A DNA stretch of 64,000 bases, from the NCBI RefSeq assembly GCF_000968685.2, contig NZ_LAKD02000120.1:62001-126000 (forward strand), written 5' to 3'. The stretch is from Streptomyces antioxidans. Its GTDB lineage: Bacteria; Actinomycetota; Actinomycetes; Streptomycetales; Streptomycetaceae. Under the pieces are notes generated by a model, which did not search any database, was not told where the DNA came from, and saw only the letters and a program-made list of their open reading frames with translations. Position 1 is the first letter of the stretch; each line of letters begins with the position of its first letter. Of this stretch, positions 8,698 through 17,152 are shown in pieces. The position numbers and the translations under genes were made by a program.

Positions 8698-9588
8698 TCA
8701 GCGCCGGGCGCCCGAGGCGCGGGTGCCGAACCCGGCCGGGGTCTCGCCCGAGCGCCGCCGGAAGAACTTGGTGAACACGGTGGCGTCGGGGAAGCCCAGC
8801 CGCTCGCCGATGGCCGTGGCGGACAGATCGGTGTGCACCAGCAGCCGCTTGGCCTCGAGCAGCACCCGGTCGTCGATGAACCGCTTGGCACCGCATCCCA
8901 CGGTGGCGCGGGTGGCCCGGGTCAACGTGCGGACGCTGTAGCCCAGCCGGTCCGCGTAGTCCTCCACCCGGTGGGTGCGGGTGTAGTCGCGCTCCACGGC
9001 CCGCTGGAAGCGGCGGAACGCGGCGCTGCCCGCCGCGTCCCCGCCCCGGGCGCCGGGCAGCTGGGCCAGCCGCAGCACCAGGACGGCGACGAGGTGGCGC
9101 ACCACCTCGACATGCGCCTCCAGCGGCCCGGCCATCGTCCGGTATTCGCTCTCCAGCAGGTCCAGGACGCCACGGACGGCCTCGGCGTCGGCGCCCTCGG
9201 GCACCATCAGCGGGGACCGCGACGCGGGCCGGTCCAGCCGGGCGACCGTGGCGGTGGCGGCACCGAGATAGCCGGGCGGGAAGAGCACGGCGGCGCCCTC
9301 CGCCGCGCCGAGTGCGGAACGGAACTGCTGGATCTGCCCGGGGCGCACCCACATCCAGCCGCCCTCGGTCAGCTCGTGCTCGGTGAAGTCCACCGAGCAG
9401 CGCAGCGTCCCGGAGCGCACGGTGATCAGCTGGTGGAAGGCGAGCCGCATCGGGGCGTGGACATCGAGGCCGTGGCTCCGGGCGCGGGCGGCGAGTCCGG
9501 GGAGGTCCAGGACCGCCGCTCCCGGCGAGGCTCCCACGGAGGGCCGGAACGGAACCTCGGTGACATCACGGTGTCCGTTTCTGTCCAT
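8698..9588 (-). CDS. AraC family transcriptional regulator
   Basis: This 296-residue regulator has an N-terminal cupin-like effector domain (about 1-130) and a C-terminal AraC double helix-turn-helix (about 190-290). Visible signatures are RVEDYADRLGYSVRTLTRAT and LSATAIGERLGFPDATVFTKFFRRRSGETPAGF. ATG 9588 is preceded by GAGGA at a good distance. The effector is unknown. It is oriented away from the ABC operon that ends at 9787 and converges on the phospholipase gene, so its targets are not obvious. Confidence 0.88.
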   Translation of the reverse strand: MDRNGHRDVTEVPFRPSVGASPGAAVLDLPGLAARARSHGLDVHAPMRLAFHQLITVRSGTLRCSVDFTEHELTEGGWMWVRPGQIQQFRSALGAAEGAAVLFPPGYLGAATATVARLDRPASRSPLMVPEGADAEAVRGVLDLLESEYRTMAGPLEAHVEVVRHLVAVLVLRLAQLPGARGGDAAGSAAFRRFQRAVERDYTRTHRVEDYADRLGYSVRTLTRATRATVGCGAKRFIDDRVLLEAKRLLVHTDLSATAIGERLGFPDATVFTKFFRRRSGETPAGFGTRASGARR

Positions 9589-9786
9589 AGCGCGTCCTCA
9601 GTGTACGGCTGGTGTGCAATGGTCCGCATCCAGCGTGGGGTGCGTTGTGGTGAACGGGTGACCGAAAGAGTCCCCGTGGCCACCGCTTTCCCTTCCGCCG
9701 AGGGCTCACCGAGGGCATTCCACCGAAAGCGGCCGAGATTCGTCCGCTGCGGCGGGGCTCCCTCACGCGAGGTGGCTGACGTGACG

Positions 9787-10563
9787 TCAGGTGCCAGGGG
9801 CTGGGGGCGTGGTTACCCCCTGGCGTACCGCGCGCCCCACCTCCGTCCGCAGCGCGATGAACTCCGGCAGCCCCCGGGTGGCGATCTGGTCGCGTTCGGC
9901 GGGCAGCGCCACCGGCAGGTCCGCCCGCACCCGGCCCGGCCCCGGAGCCAGCACCACCACCCGGTCCGCCACATAGACGCTCTCGTCGATGTCATGGGTG
10001 ACCAGCAGGATCGTCATTCCCTCGGCCCGGTGCAGCCGCAGCAGCAGATCCTCCAGGTCCTCCCGGGTCTGGGCGTCCAGCGCGCCGAACGGCTCGTCCA
10101 TCAGCAGCAGCGCGGGCCGGGCCGCCAGGGCGCGGGCGAGCGCGACACGCTGCTGCATGCCGCCCGAGAGCTGCCAGGGGTGGTGGCGGGCGGCGTCGGC
10201 CAGGCCCACCTGCTCCAGCATGGCCACCGCCGCCGCATGGCGTTCCGCGCGGGGCAGTCCGCGCCGGCGCAGCGGAAGGGCGACGTTCTCCCGCACCGAG
10301 AGCCAGGGGAAGAGCGAGCGGCCGTAGTCCTGGAAGACCACTCCGAGCCGGTCCGGGACGCCGTCCACCACCTCCCCGTCCAGGGTGATCCGCCCGGCGG
10401 AGGGGCGGAGGAGGCCAGCGACACAGCGCAGCAGAGTGGACTTGCCGCAGCCGGAGGGGCCGACGAGGGTGAGCAACTGCCCGTCGGGGACGGTGAGTTC
10501 GATGTCCCGGAGCACATCGGGGCCGTCGCCGTAGCGATGGCTGAGACGGTCGATCCGCAGCAT
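9787..10563 (-). CDS. ABC transporter ATP-binding protein (SsuB/TauB/NrtD-like)
   Basis: This 258-residue ATPase energises the importer encoded upstream. It has Walker A GPSGCGKST, Q-loop VFQDYGRSLFPWLS, signature LSGGMQQRVALARALA, Walker B LLLMDEPFGALD and the switch His in LLVTHDIDESVYVADRV. ATG 10563 lies 7 bases after the upstream decarboxylase stop, with its GAGG inside that gene's end. It is the last gene of the five-gene operon SBP, permease A, permease B, decarboxylase, ATPase. Putting the ATPase after the decarboxylase makes a shared transcript likely. Confidence 0.9.
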   Translation of the reverse strand: MLRIDRLSHRYGDGPDVLRDIELTVPDGQLLTLVGPSGCGKSTLLRCVAGLLRPSAGRITLDGEVVDGVPDRLGVVFQDYGRSLFPWLSVRENVALPLRRRGLPRAERHAAAVAMLEQVGLADAARHHPWQLSGGMQQRVALARALAARPALLLMDEPFGALDAQTREDLEDLLLRLHRAEGMTILLVTHDIDESVYVADRVVVLAPGPGRVRADLPVALPAERDQIATRGLPEFIALRTEVGRAVRQGVTTPPAPGT

Positions 10564-10570
10564 GTCCGCC

Positions 10571-12205
10571 TCACCGGGCCCAGGGCTCGTACGCCTGGGA
10601 GTCATCGGCTGGGACCCGGACCTGGAGCAGCAGGGGGCCGTCGTCACGGCCGAGGGCGAGGGCCCGGTCGAGGGCCTTGGGGAGGTGTCCGGGGTGCTCC
10701 ACCCGTTCGGCCGGGCAGCCGAAGGACCCGGCGAGCGCGGCGAAGTCGATGCCGCCGATATCGGTGCCCGGCACGGGCGCGATGCCGATGCGGTGACCCA
10801 GCGCCTTGACCGCGCTGTAACCGCCGTTGTCGAGCAGGACATAGCTCACCGGGGCGCGGTGGCGGGCCGCGGTCCACAGGGCCTGCACCGAGTAGAGCGC
10901 CGAGCCGTCGCCGACGACGCACACCACTCGTTCGCCGTCCGCGAGGGCGCGGCCGACCGCGAGCGGCAGCCCCCAGCCCAGCGCGCCGCTGCCGGTGGTG
11001 AGGAAGCGGCCCTCGCCGCTGATGGGCAGGCGGGCGTGGAGGGCGTCGCGGTGGCTGGGGACCTCCTCGACCAGCACGGTGTCCCGGGGCAGCCGCTCGC
11101 GCAGCAGGTCCATCACCAGCTCGGGGGAGATCTCCTCCGTCGACGTGACCGGCAGCGGTTCGGGGGCGGGTCGCGGCGGTGGCGCGGGCCGGTCGGCGGG
11201 CCGGACGAGATCGGCGAGGGTGCGCAGGGCGGGGCGGAGGGTGGTGACGATGCTGGTGCCCACCGGGAGCCACGCGGCCTGCGCGGGGTCGCAGTCGAGG
11301 TGGTACAGCTCGGTGCCGTCGGCGAGCGGCGGGGATTCGCTGTGCACGTGGTACGTGAACAGCGGGGCGCCGAGCGCGACCACCACGTCGTGGGCGGCCA
11401 GCCGCTCCGCCAGCTGGTCGGCGACGGGCGGCAGAAACCCCTGGAAGAGCGGGTGGCGTTCGTCGAAGCCGGAGCGCCCGGAGAGCGGGCTGATCCACAC
11501 CGCGGCCCGCAGCCGCTCGGCCAGTCCGGCCACTTCCCGTACGGCGCCCTCGTCGTCCACGCCCGGCCCGACGACCAGCGCGGGGCGCGCCGCGGCGTCG
11601 AGTGCCTGGGCGAGGCCGGTGAGCGCGGCGGGGTCGGCGGTGTAGCCGCCGTGTACGGTGCGCGGGGCGACCTGCTCGGCGGGGCGGTCCCAGTCGTCCT
11701 CCGGTACGGAGAGGAAGACCGGGCCCCGGGGGTGGCTCATGGCGACGCGGTGGGCCTCGGCGAGCGCGGCGGGCACATCGGCGGCCCGCTCCGGCTGCCT
11801 GCTGAACTTCACGTACGGGCGCGGGAACCTGGCCGGTTCATCGGCGCCGAGGAAGGGCCGCAGCGGCAGCAGCGCACGGGACTGCTGCCCCGCGATGATC
11901 ACCACGGGCACCCGGTCCCGGTAGGCGTTGAACACCGCCCCCAGGGAGTGGCCCACTCCTCCGGCGGAGTGCAGGCTGACCAGCGCCGCCCGCCCGGTGC
12001 CCAGGGCGTGGCCCGCGGCCATGGCGACGGCGGTGGACTCCTGGAGGCCGAGCACATAGCGGAAGTCCTCGGGCCAGTCGCGGAACATCCGCAGTTCGGT
12101 GGAGCCGGGGTTACCGAAGACGGTCGTCATCCCGGTGGCGCGGCACAGTGCCAGTACCGCCTCGCGGACCGTGGTGGTCGGGGGGTGGGCGGTGGGCCCG
12201 GCCAT
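10571..12205 (-). CDS. mdlC: Benzoylformate decarboxylase-like ThDP enzyme
   Basis: The 544-residue thiamine-diphosphate enzyme resembles MdlC, which turns benzoylformate into benzaldehyde and CO2. It shows FGNPGSTELRMF (the active-site Ser region), the catalytic Glu in LGLQESTAVAMA, a His in SLHSAGGVGHSLGA matching the second active-site His of MdlC, and a further His in LFTYHVHSESPP near the third. The cofactor motif begins GDGSALYSVQALWTA and ends LLDNGGYSAVK. AGGAGG sits just before ATG 12205. It is cotranscribed with an importer, so the substrate is probably an imported 2-oxo acid; related 2-oxo-acid decarboxylases cannot be excluded. Confidence 0.82.
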   Translation of the reverse strand: MAGPTAHPPTTTVREAVLALCRATGMTTVFGNPGSTELRMFRDWPEDFRYVLGLQESTAVAMAAGHALGTGRAALVSLHSAGGVGHSLGAVFNAYRDRVPVVIIAGQQSRALLPLRPFLGADEPARFPRPYVKFSRQPERAADVPAALAEAHRVAMSHPRGPVFLSVPEDDWDRPAEQVAPRTVHGGYTADPAALTGLAQALDAAARPALVVGPGVDDEGAVREVAGLAERLRAAVWISPLSGRSGFDERHPLFQGFLPPVADQLAERLAAHDVVVALGAPLFTYHVHSESPPLADGTELYHLDCDPAQAAWLPVGTSIVTTLRPALRTLADLVRPADRPAPPPRPAPEPLPVTSTEEISPELVMDLLRERLPRDTVLVEEVPSHRDALHARLPISGEGRFLTTGSGALGWGLPLAVGRALADGERVVCVVGDGSALYSVQALWTAARHRAPVSYVLLDNGGYSAVKALGHRIGIAPVPGTDIGGIDFAALAGSFGCPAERVEHPGHLPKALDRALALGRDDGPLLLQVRVPADDSQAYEPWAR

Positions 12206-12270
12206 GGGGCCACCTCCTCTGCTGGGTGTGGGGGCGGGTCCAGCCTCTGCTGGATGGGGACGTGTGCTGC

Positions 12271-12327
12271 TTACGGGTGGTCAGGTGCGGTGCGCCGCCT
12301 TACCGGTGGTCAGATGCGGTGCGCCGC
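12271..12327. repeat. 28-bp tandem duplication over the permease B stop codon
   Basis: The segments 12271-12298 and 12300-12327 match at 26 of 28 positions with a period of 29. The second copy contains the permease B stop (12310-12312) and its last codons. The first copy lies in the gap before the decarboxylase gene. Confidence 0.8.
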
Positions 12328-13134
12328 GCGGTGTCTGCCGAGAGCCAGGCGCTCGACGGCGAGCAGCGCGCTGTTGAGCAGATGTCCGAGCGCACCGAGC
12401 AGCACCATCACCGCCCACACCGTGAGCAGATCGGAGCGGGTCTGCGCATCGGTGAGCGAGAAGCCTATGCCGTCGGCGGTGCCGGGCAGCAACTCCGAGA
12501 ACACCATCAGGATGAGCGAGAGCGACAGGCTCAGCCGCAGCCCGGCGAAGATGCGCGGGAGCGCGGCGGGCAGATACAGCAGCACGATCCGCTCGGCGGG
12601 CCGCATCCGCACGGTGGCGGCGACGTCCAGCCGCAGCGGGTCGATACCGCGGACCCCCTCGGCCGTGTTGATCAGTACGGGCCAGATGGCGCCGAAGACG
12701 ATGGAGGCGAGCTGCATCGGCGTACCGAGGTCGAAGACCACGACGAAGACGGGCACCAGCGCGGGCGGGGGCACGGCGCGGGCGAACTGCAGCACCGGAT
12801 CGCACAGCGCGTACAGGGTGCGCGAGCGCCCCAGGGCGAGCCCCAGCACGATGCCACCGGCCGCGGCGAGGGCGAACCCGGCGAGCACCCGGCCGAGGCT
12901 GGGCAGCAGATCGCGGACCGCCGCGTCGGTGAGGAACGCCCGTTCGGCGGGGCCGGAGAACCACAGGTGATGGCCGTGCCCGACGATCCGGGCGGGCGTC
13001 GGGAAGAAGACGCTGCCGTGAGCCCCCGCGGCGAGCTGCCACAGCACCACCGCCACCAACGGGACGCCGAGCCGCAGCGCGAGGGCCCGGGGCAGCCGTC
13101 GTGCGGTGCCGGGCGGGGTGACCGACGCGGTCAT
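12310..13134 (-). CDS. ABC transporter permease B (SsuC/TauC-like)
   Basis: This 274-residue BPD_transp_1 permease has about six membrane spans. The coupling-helix motif lies near VAATVRMRPAERIVLLYLPAALP, with GLRLSLSLSLILMVFSELL after it. Family members import nitrate, sulfonates, thiamine precursors or aromatic compounds. ATG 13134 follows GGGGAG. The start sits just past a 35-bp tandem duplication of the junction with permease A. With permease A it probably forms a heterodimeric channel. The gap to the decarboxylase gene is 104 bp and contains another duplication. Confidence 0.88.
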   Translation of the reverse strand: MTASVTPPGTARRLPRALALRLGVPLVAVVLWQLAAGAHGSVFFPTPARIVGHGHHLWFSGPAERAFLTDAAVRDLLPSLGRVLAGFALAAAGGIVLGLALGRSRTLYALCDPVLQFARAVPPPALVPVFVVVFDLGTPMQLASIVFGAIWPVLINTAEGVRGIDPLRLDVAATVRMRPAERIVLLYLPAALPRIFAGLRLSLSLSLILMVFSELLPGTADGIGFSLTDAQTRSDLLTVWAVMVLLGALGHLLNSALLAVERLALGRHRAAHRI

Positions 13135-13200
13135 GGGCGGCTCCCCGCGGTGCCCGGGGGCGTGGTCATGGGCGGCTCCGGCGGTGCTCGGGCGCCCAGG
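13131..13200. repeat. 35-bp imperfect tandem duplication at the permease A/B junction
   Basis: The 14-mer at 13131-13144 recurs exactly at 13166-13179, with similar following sequence, giving a 35-bp period. On the coding strand each copy carries GGAGCCGCCCATGACC. One copy overlaps the permease A stop as ATGA; the other starts permease B. The extra copy leaves a 12-codon mini-ORF between the genes whose start resembles the permease B N-terminus (shared TPPGTA) and whose end resembles the permease A C-terminus (SRP stop). Confidence 0.85.
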
Positions 13201-13984
13201 GGAACAGCCGCCGTTCGACCGCGGTGAGCGCCAGGTTGATGACGAGGCCGAACGCTCCCGCCCACACCACTCCGGCCAGCACATCGCGGGTGCCGTCGGT
13301 GGCCATGCCCGCCTGGGCGATGAAGATGCCCAGTCCCTCGCCGAATCCGGCCAGGATCTCGCTGGCCACGGCGAGGATCAGGGCGGTGGCCGCCGCGATG
13401 CGCACCCCGGCGGCGATGAACGGGGCGGCCGACGGCAGACCGACCCTCAGCAGCACGGCGAGCCGCCCGAAGCCGAAGGCGCGCAAGGTGTCCTCGGCCA
13501 GCGGATCGGTCTCGCCGAGCCCGTAGACGGTGTTGAACAGCACGGGCCAGACGCATGCGTAGGTGACGAGGGCGACCGTGGTCTCGCTGCCGGCGCCGAG
13601 CAGCAGCGACACCAGGGGAATGAGGGCCACCGAGGGCACCGGGCGCAGGAATTCGATCAGTACGCGCGCGGCCTGCGCGGCCGTCGGCACGCTGCCCAGC
13701 AGCAGCCCGAGGGGGATGGCGAGGGCGCAGGCGAGGGCGAGCCCGGTGGCCCATGCCTCGAGGGTGGCGCCGACGCCGTTCAGGAAGGCGGTGTCGCCGC
13801 CGAGTTCCACGGCCCGTACCAGCACCTCGGAAGCGGGTGGCAGGAAGGCGCTCCGCACCATCCCGGAGCGGCCCAGGGCCTCGCAGGCGGCGAAGGCCAC
13901 GAGCACACCGACGGCGCCGAGCAGCGCGTTCCTGGCCCGCCCGGTGCGCTTCCGGCTGGCTGGCCCGGCCGTCGCGGGGCTCAC
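13166..13984 (-). CDS. ABC transporter permease A (SsuC/TauC-like)
   Basis: This 272-residue BPD_transp_1 permease has about six spans and contains IEFLRPVPSVALIPLVSLLLG, TLRAFGFGRLAVLLRVGLPSAAPFI (the coupling helix contacting the ATPase) and ILAVASEILAGFGEGLG. The GTG start at 13984 overlaps the TGA of the upstream binding-protein gene (GTGA), which indicates translational coupling. Permease A and B are only distantly alike, as expected for heterodimeric importers of this family. The substrate is unknown. Confidence 0.87.
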   Translation of the reverse strand: MSPATAGPASRKRTGRARNALLGAVGVLVAFAACEALGRSGMVRSAFLPPASEVLVRAVELGGDTAFLNGVGATLEAWATGLALACALAIPLGLLLGSVPTAAQAARVLIEFLRPVPSVALIPLVSLLLGAGSETTVALVTYACVWPVLFNTVYGLGETDPLAEDTLRAFGFGRLAVLLRVGLPSAAPFIAAGVRIAAATALILAVASEILAGFGEGLGIFIAQAGMATDGTRDVLAGVVWAGAFGLVINLALTAVERRLFPWAPEHRRSRP

Positions 13985-14964
13985 TCGGCGGGCTGGTAGA
14001 GGACGGCGGCGGGGTCGAGGTCCTTGGTGAGCAGCTTCTGCGCCCGCATCAGTGAGATGAGCCGCTTCAGCTGGGCGGCGCTGGAGGTGGCCGGGTAGTC
14101 GGGCAGGCCGATGGCGGCGGCCTCCTCCGGCTTGATCTTCGTATAGCCGGGCAGCGCCTTCTCCACGGCGCCGCGGTCCTTGGCGGCCACGGCCTGGGCG
14201 GCCGAGATGGCGCGCCGGAAGGCGGCGGCGGTCTTGGGGTACTTGTCGATGAAGGCGTCGGTGGTGACATAGCCGCTGAGCGGCAGCCCCGCGACGGGCG
14301 CCGCGTTGCCGTCGAGCACCGTACGGGCCTTCAGCTCGCGCTTGAGCGCGGTGGCGAAGGGCTCGGCGGCGTGCACGGCGTCCACCTGGCCCCGCTCCAG
14401 CACCGAGCCCATCTGCGGGAAGGGCACCTGACGGTATGCGGGCCGGCCGGCTCCGGCCTTGGCGAGGGTGGCGTTGAGGGTGAGCGACTGGATGTTGTTG
14501 AGGATGTTCACCGCGACCTTCTTGCCCTCGAGGTCCCGCGGCCCCTTGATCTTGGAGTCGGCGGGCACCAGCACATCCATCATGTGCGGGGCGTTGCGCG
14601 CGCCCTCGGCCAGTACCCGGGTGGCCAGGGTGCCCTTCTCGCGGGCCTGGAGGAACGTCACGAAGTTGGCGCCGCCGATGATGTCCACCTGGCCGTGGGC
14701 GAGCGCGGGCAGGGCCTGGACGCTCTGCTGGACCGGCTGGACGCGGACGTTCAGCCCTTCCTTCTCGAAGAGCTCGCGGTCCATGGCGATGTGCAGGGCG
14801 GCCACATCGGCGAGCGGCAGTCCGGCCACCGTGATCGTCTTCTTCTCCGGCCCGCCCCCGGCGCCGGAGCCCTCGTCGGAGCCGCCGCATCCGGTGAGGA
14901 GCACGGCGGTGACCGTGGCCGCCGCGGCCAACTTTGCCGGGGCGAAGCGCAGTTGGTCTCTCAT
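13981..14964 (-). CDS. ABC transporter substrate-binding lipoprotein (NMT1/SsuA-like)
   Basis: The 327-residue protein starts with a lipoprotein signal peptide ending in the lipobox VLLTGC, so it is anchored to the outer membrane face. Mature features such as ITVAGLPLADVAALHIAMDRELFEKEGL, VDIIGGANFVTF and LEGKKVAVNI are typical of NMT1/SsuA proteins binding sulfonates, nitrate, aromatic acids or pyrimidines. It opens the operon leading to two permeases, a ThDP decarboxylase and an ATPase, which points to a 2-oxo acid or related aromatic ligand. ATG 14964 has a weak ribosome site. Confidence 0.88.
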   Translation of the reverse strand: MRDQLRFAPAKLAAAATVTAVLLTGCGGSDEGSGAGGGPEKKTITVAGLPLADVAALHIAMDRELFEKEGLNVRVQPVQQSVQALPALAHGQVDIIGGANFVTFLQAREKGTLATRVLAEGARNAPHMMDVLVPADSKIKGPRDLEGKKVAVNILNNIQSLTLNATLAKAGAGRPAYRQVPFPQMGSVLERGQVDAVHAAEPFATALKRELKARTVLDGNAAPVAGLPLSGYVTTDAFIDKYPKTAAAFRRAISAAQAVAAKDRGAVEKALPGYTKIKPEEAAAIGLPDYPATSSAAQLKRLISLMRAQKLLTKDLDPAAVLYQPAE

Positions 14965-15175
14965 GGCATGTCACGATAGGGGCCGTGGGCTGTTCACACC
15001 ATGGTCGGGAACACCTCGTCGGACAGATAGCGCAGGCCCGGCGTACGGCTCACCACCGGCGCCGCTTCACCCTCGTCCCACCCGTATGAACCGCCTCCGG
15101 CGAGTCGGCGCCCCGCGGCCGGGGCCGCGGGGTGCGACCATGGCCGGGAGCCGACCACGAGCGAGGGAGCCGCCA

Positions 15176-15682
15176 ATGAACAGCGTCGATCTGCTGGCCG
15201 ACGCCTTCGAGCGGGTGCGCGAGGAGGTGGAGTCGGCCGTGGCCGGGCTCTCCGAGGACGAGTTGGCCGTACGGCTCGACGGCGGGGCCAATTCGATCGC
15301 CTGGCTGGTGTGGCATCTGACCCGGATCCAGGACGATCACATCGCCGACGCGGCGGGCACCGAACAGCTGTGGACCTCCGAGGGCTGGGCCGAGCGGTTC
15401 GACCTGCCGTTCCCGCCCGAGGCGACCGGCTACGGCCACCGGAGCAAGGATGTGGCGGCGGTGCGGGCGGACGCCGAACTGCTCGCCGGGTACTACCACG
15501 CCGTCCACGAGAACACCCTGGCGTTCGTGCGCGGCCTGCGCGACTCCGATCTCGACCGGATCGTGGACGAGCGGTGGACCCCGGCGGTGACCCTCGGCGT
15601 CCGGCTGGTCAGTGTGATCGCGGACGATCTGCAGCATGCGGGACAGGCGGCGTTCATCCGCGGCGCGGTCCGCAGGCGATAG
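15176..15682 (+). CDS. DinB-like/DUF664 protein
   Basis: This 168-residue four-helix protein belongs to the DinB superfamily, DUF664 branch. It shows LNSIAWLVWHLTR-like residues (GANSIAWLVWHLTRIQDDHI), with His in the first conserved metal position, YYHAVHENTLAFV, and a C-terminal DDLQHAGQAAFIRG His. Relatives include metal-dependent thiol transferases using mycothiol or bacillithiol, but function here is not shown. ATG 15176 follows GAGGGAG. It diverges from the ABC operon across about 210 bp. Confidence 0.78.
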   Translation: MNSVDLLADAFERVREEVESAVAGLSEDELAVRLDGGANSIAWLVWHLTRIQDDHIADAAGTEQLWTSEGWAERFDLPFPPEATGYGHRSKDVAAVRADAELLAGYYHAVHENTLAFVRGLRDSDLDRIVDERWTPAVTLGVRLVSVIADDLQHAGQAAFIRGAVRRR

Positions 15683-15692
15683 CGCGCACCCG

Positions 15693-15731
15693 CGGTGAGC
15701 CCCGGCCGCCGTGGGACACCGGGGCTCACCG
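15693..15731. terminator. Bidirectional hairpin between DinB-like and pentapeptide genes
   Basis: Perfect 13-bp arms 15693-15705 and 15719-15731 are separated by a 13-base loop. The right arm contains the stop codon (15726-15728) of the convergent pentapeptide-repeat gene. Confidence 0.8.
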
Positions 15732-16394
15732 TGCGGCCCCGCCGTCCCGGACCGTGATCCCCAGGGCGTCGGCGAGCATCGGCGCGAGCTCCAGCAACTG
15801 CCCGCCGCCGATGGTGGCGCCGGCCAGCGCGTCATGTCCATCGGCGATGTCCAGCCGGGTGGCCCCGCGCAGATCGACCTTCGCCATCCGCGCCCTGCCG
15901 AACCGCACGCCCTCCAGCGCCGTCCCCGGAAACACCACCTCCGCCAGCCCCGCGCCGCCGAGGTCCACATCGCGCAGCAGACAGTCCACGAAGGTGACGT
16001 TCCGCAGCGTGGCGGTGCGGAGGTTCACCGACTCCAGCTTGCACCGGTGGAAGGTCACCCGGTGCAGCCGCGCGGAGAACATCTCAAGACCGGCCAGCAC
16101 ACAGCCGTTGAGCTCACCGTCCAGCCAGTCGGTGTCCGCCAGATCGGTGCCCACCCATCGCACCCCGTCCAGCCACACCTCATTGAACCGGGCGCCGCGG
16201 CCACGGCCCCCGGTGAAGGTCACCGAGGAGAACGCGGACTCGAGGAACCGGGCGTGGTCGCACACGGCCCCGTCGAAGGAGCCACCGTCCAGATGGACGG
16301 TGTCGTAGTCGCCTCCTTCCGCCAAGTCCCCGTCGAACGGCCGCAGATGGTCCGCGAAGGGCAGATCGGCGAGTTCACGGGGAGATGGCACCAT
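15726..16394 (-). CDS. Pentapeptide repeat protein
   Basis: The 222-residue protein is mostly irregular pentapeptide repeats of the A(D/N)LXX type, for example FDGAVCDHARFLESAFSSV, LAGLEMFSARLHRVTF and LRTATLRNVTFVDCLLRDVD, predicting a right-handed quadrilateral beta-helix. Some members protect DNA gyrase from inhibitors by mimicking DNA, but that cannot be inferred here. ATG 16394 was chosen because the region upstream lacks repeats. It diverges from the small secreted peptide genes. Confidence 0.8.
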   Translation of the reverse strand: MVPSPRELADLPFADHLRPFDGDLAEGGDYDTVHLDGGSFDGAVCDHARFLESAFSSVTFTGGRGRGARFNEVWLDGVRWVGTDLADTDWLDGELNGCVLAGLEMFSARLHRVTFHRCKLESVNLRTATLRNVTFVDCLLRDVDLGGAGLAEVVFPGTALEGVRFGRARMAKVDLRGATRLDIADGHDALAGATIGGGQLLELAPMLADALGITVRDGGAAR

Positions 16395-16609
16395 GCGAGG
16401 GCTCACTTTCCTGGGACGGACCGCGTACGGGGGCTCCTGGGGCGCACCGCGTACGGGGCCGATACTGCCATCCGCCACCGACAGCCCCTTCCGGACCGCG
16501 GACCGCCGGAGGGACGCGCCCGACCGCCATGCGCTCATCTGAGGGCGATTACCTACGCCGGATGGCTCACCCTCCGGTGTGCTGAGCAGATTTTCCGGCG
16601 ACTCCCTTC

Positions 16610-16661
16610 GTTAAATCGGGTCGTCAGAGCATTGGCTCTGCGACCCGACACGGAGGAATCC
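16610..16661 (+). promoter_or_regulatory. Conserved promoter/5' region of secreted peptide gene, copy 1
   Basis: GTTAAATCGGGTCGTCAGA at 16610-16628 is identical at 17101-17119, the longest perfect match upstream of the two paralogues. TTAAAT at 16611-16616 could be a -10 element. GGAGGA lies 5 bases before the start codon. The matched block extends upstream through CTCCGGTGTGCT-like sequence. Confidence 0.5.
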
Positions 16662-16919
16662 ATGCAGATCGCGAAGAAGGCCGCCCTGCTGGCCGCGACC
16701 GCCGGCACCCTGGTGCTCCTCGGCACCGGCACCGCCGCCGCCCACGGCCACGGCTCGGACAGAGGCGCCGACATTCCCACCACCTTCAACCTGTCCAGCT
16801 TCATCTTCCAGAGCAACACGTGTGACACCGCCACCGGTACCACCGCCGTCACATCCGGGACGGCCGCGACTGGTGAGCTCGACCTCGGCAGCACCTGCGT
16901 CAACGTCATCGGCGGCTGA
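16662..16919 (+). CDS. Small secreted two-cysteine peptide, copy 1
   Basis: The 85-residue precursor has a clear Sec signal peptide (QIAKKAALLAATAGTLVLLG, cut after TAAA). The mature part of about 58 residues begins HGHGSDRG, a possible metal-binding patch, then carries ADIPTTFNLSSFIFQ, a Cys in NTCDTATG and a second Cys in GSTCVNVIGG, so one disulfide is likely. It is the size of chaplins but lacks the chaplin GN-rich core, so I do not call it one. The first 50 residues are identical to those of the next gene. A role at the cell surface or in aerial growth is only a guess. Confidence 0.8.
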   Translation: MQIAKKAALLAATAGTLVLLGTGTAAAHGHGSDRGADIPTTFNLSSFIFQSNTCDTATGTTAVTSGTAATGELDLGSTCVNVIGG

Positions 16920-16962
16920 CACCGGAACGGAGGCCGACGACCACGGTCACCGGCCGACCGTG

Positions 16963-16991
16963 CTCCTTCCGCCCCTGAAGGGCGGGAGGAG
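16963..16991 (+). terminator. Hairpin after secreted peptide copy 1
   Basis: Arms 16963-16974 and 16980-16991 (12 bp, one wobble pair) enclose a 5-base loop, 44 bp downstream of the stop. Confidence 0.65.
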
Positions 16992-17100
16992 TGCGGGTGC
17001 TTCGGGCGGGGAAGAAGCGCGCGCCCGTTCGCCCGATGGGTTGGTACGCCGAACGGGCCACTCTCCGGTGTGCTTACCCGGATTCCCCCGGGCCCCCTCC

Positions 17101-17152
17101 GTTAAATCGGGTCGTCAGACATCCCGCTCCGCGACCCCCCACGGAGGAAACC
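17101..17152 (+). promoter_or_regulatory. Conserved promoter/5' region of secreted peptide gene, copy 2
   Basis: Position 17101-17119 repeats exactly the 19-mer found upstream of copy 1, at the same distance from the start. GGAGGA precedes ATG 17153. The whole duplicated unit is offset by exactly 491 bp. Confidence 0.5.

Noticed and set aside
6378..8891. An 837-codon minus-strand frame opposite the phospholipase gene
   Set aside because: It is a shadow of the strongly supported Tat phospholipase C and is Gly/Val/Arg-rich without motifs.
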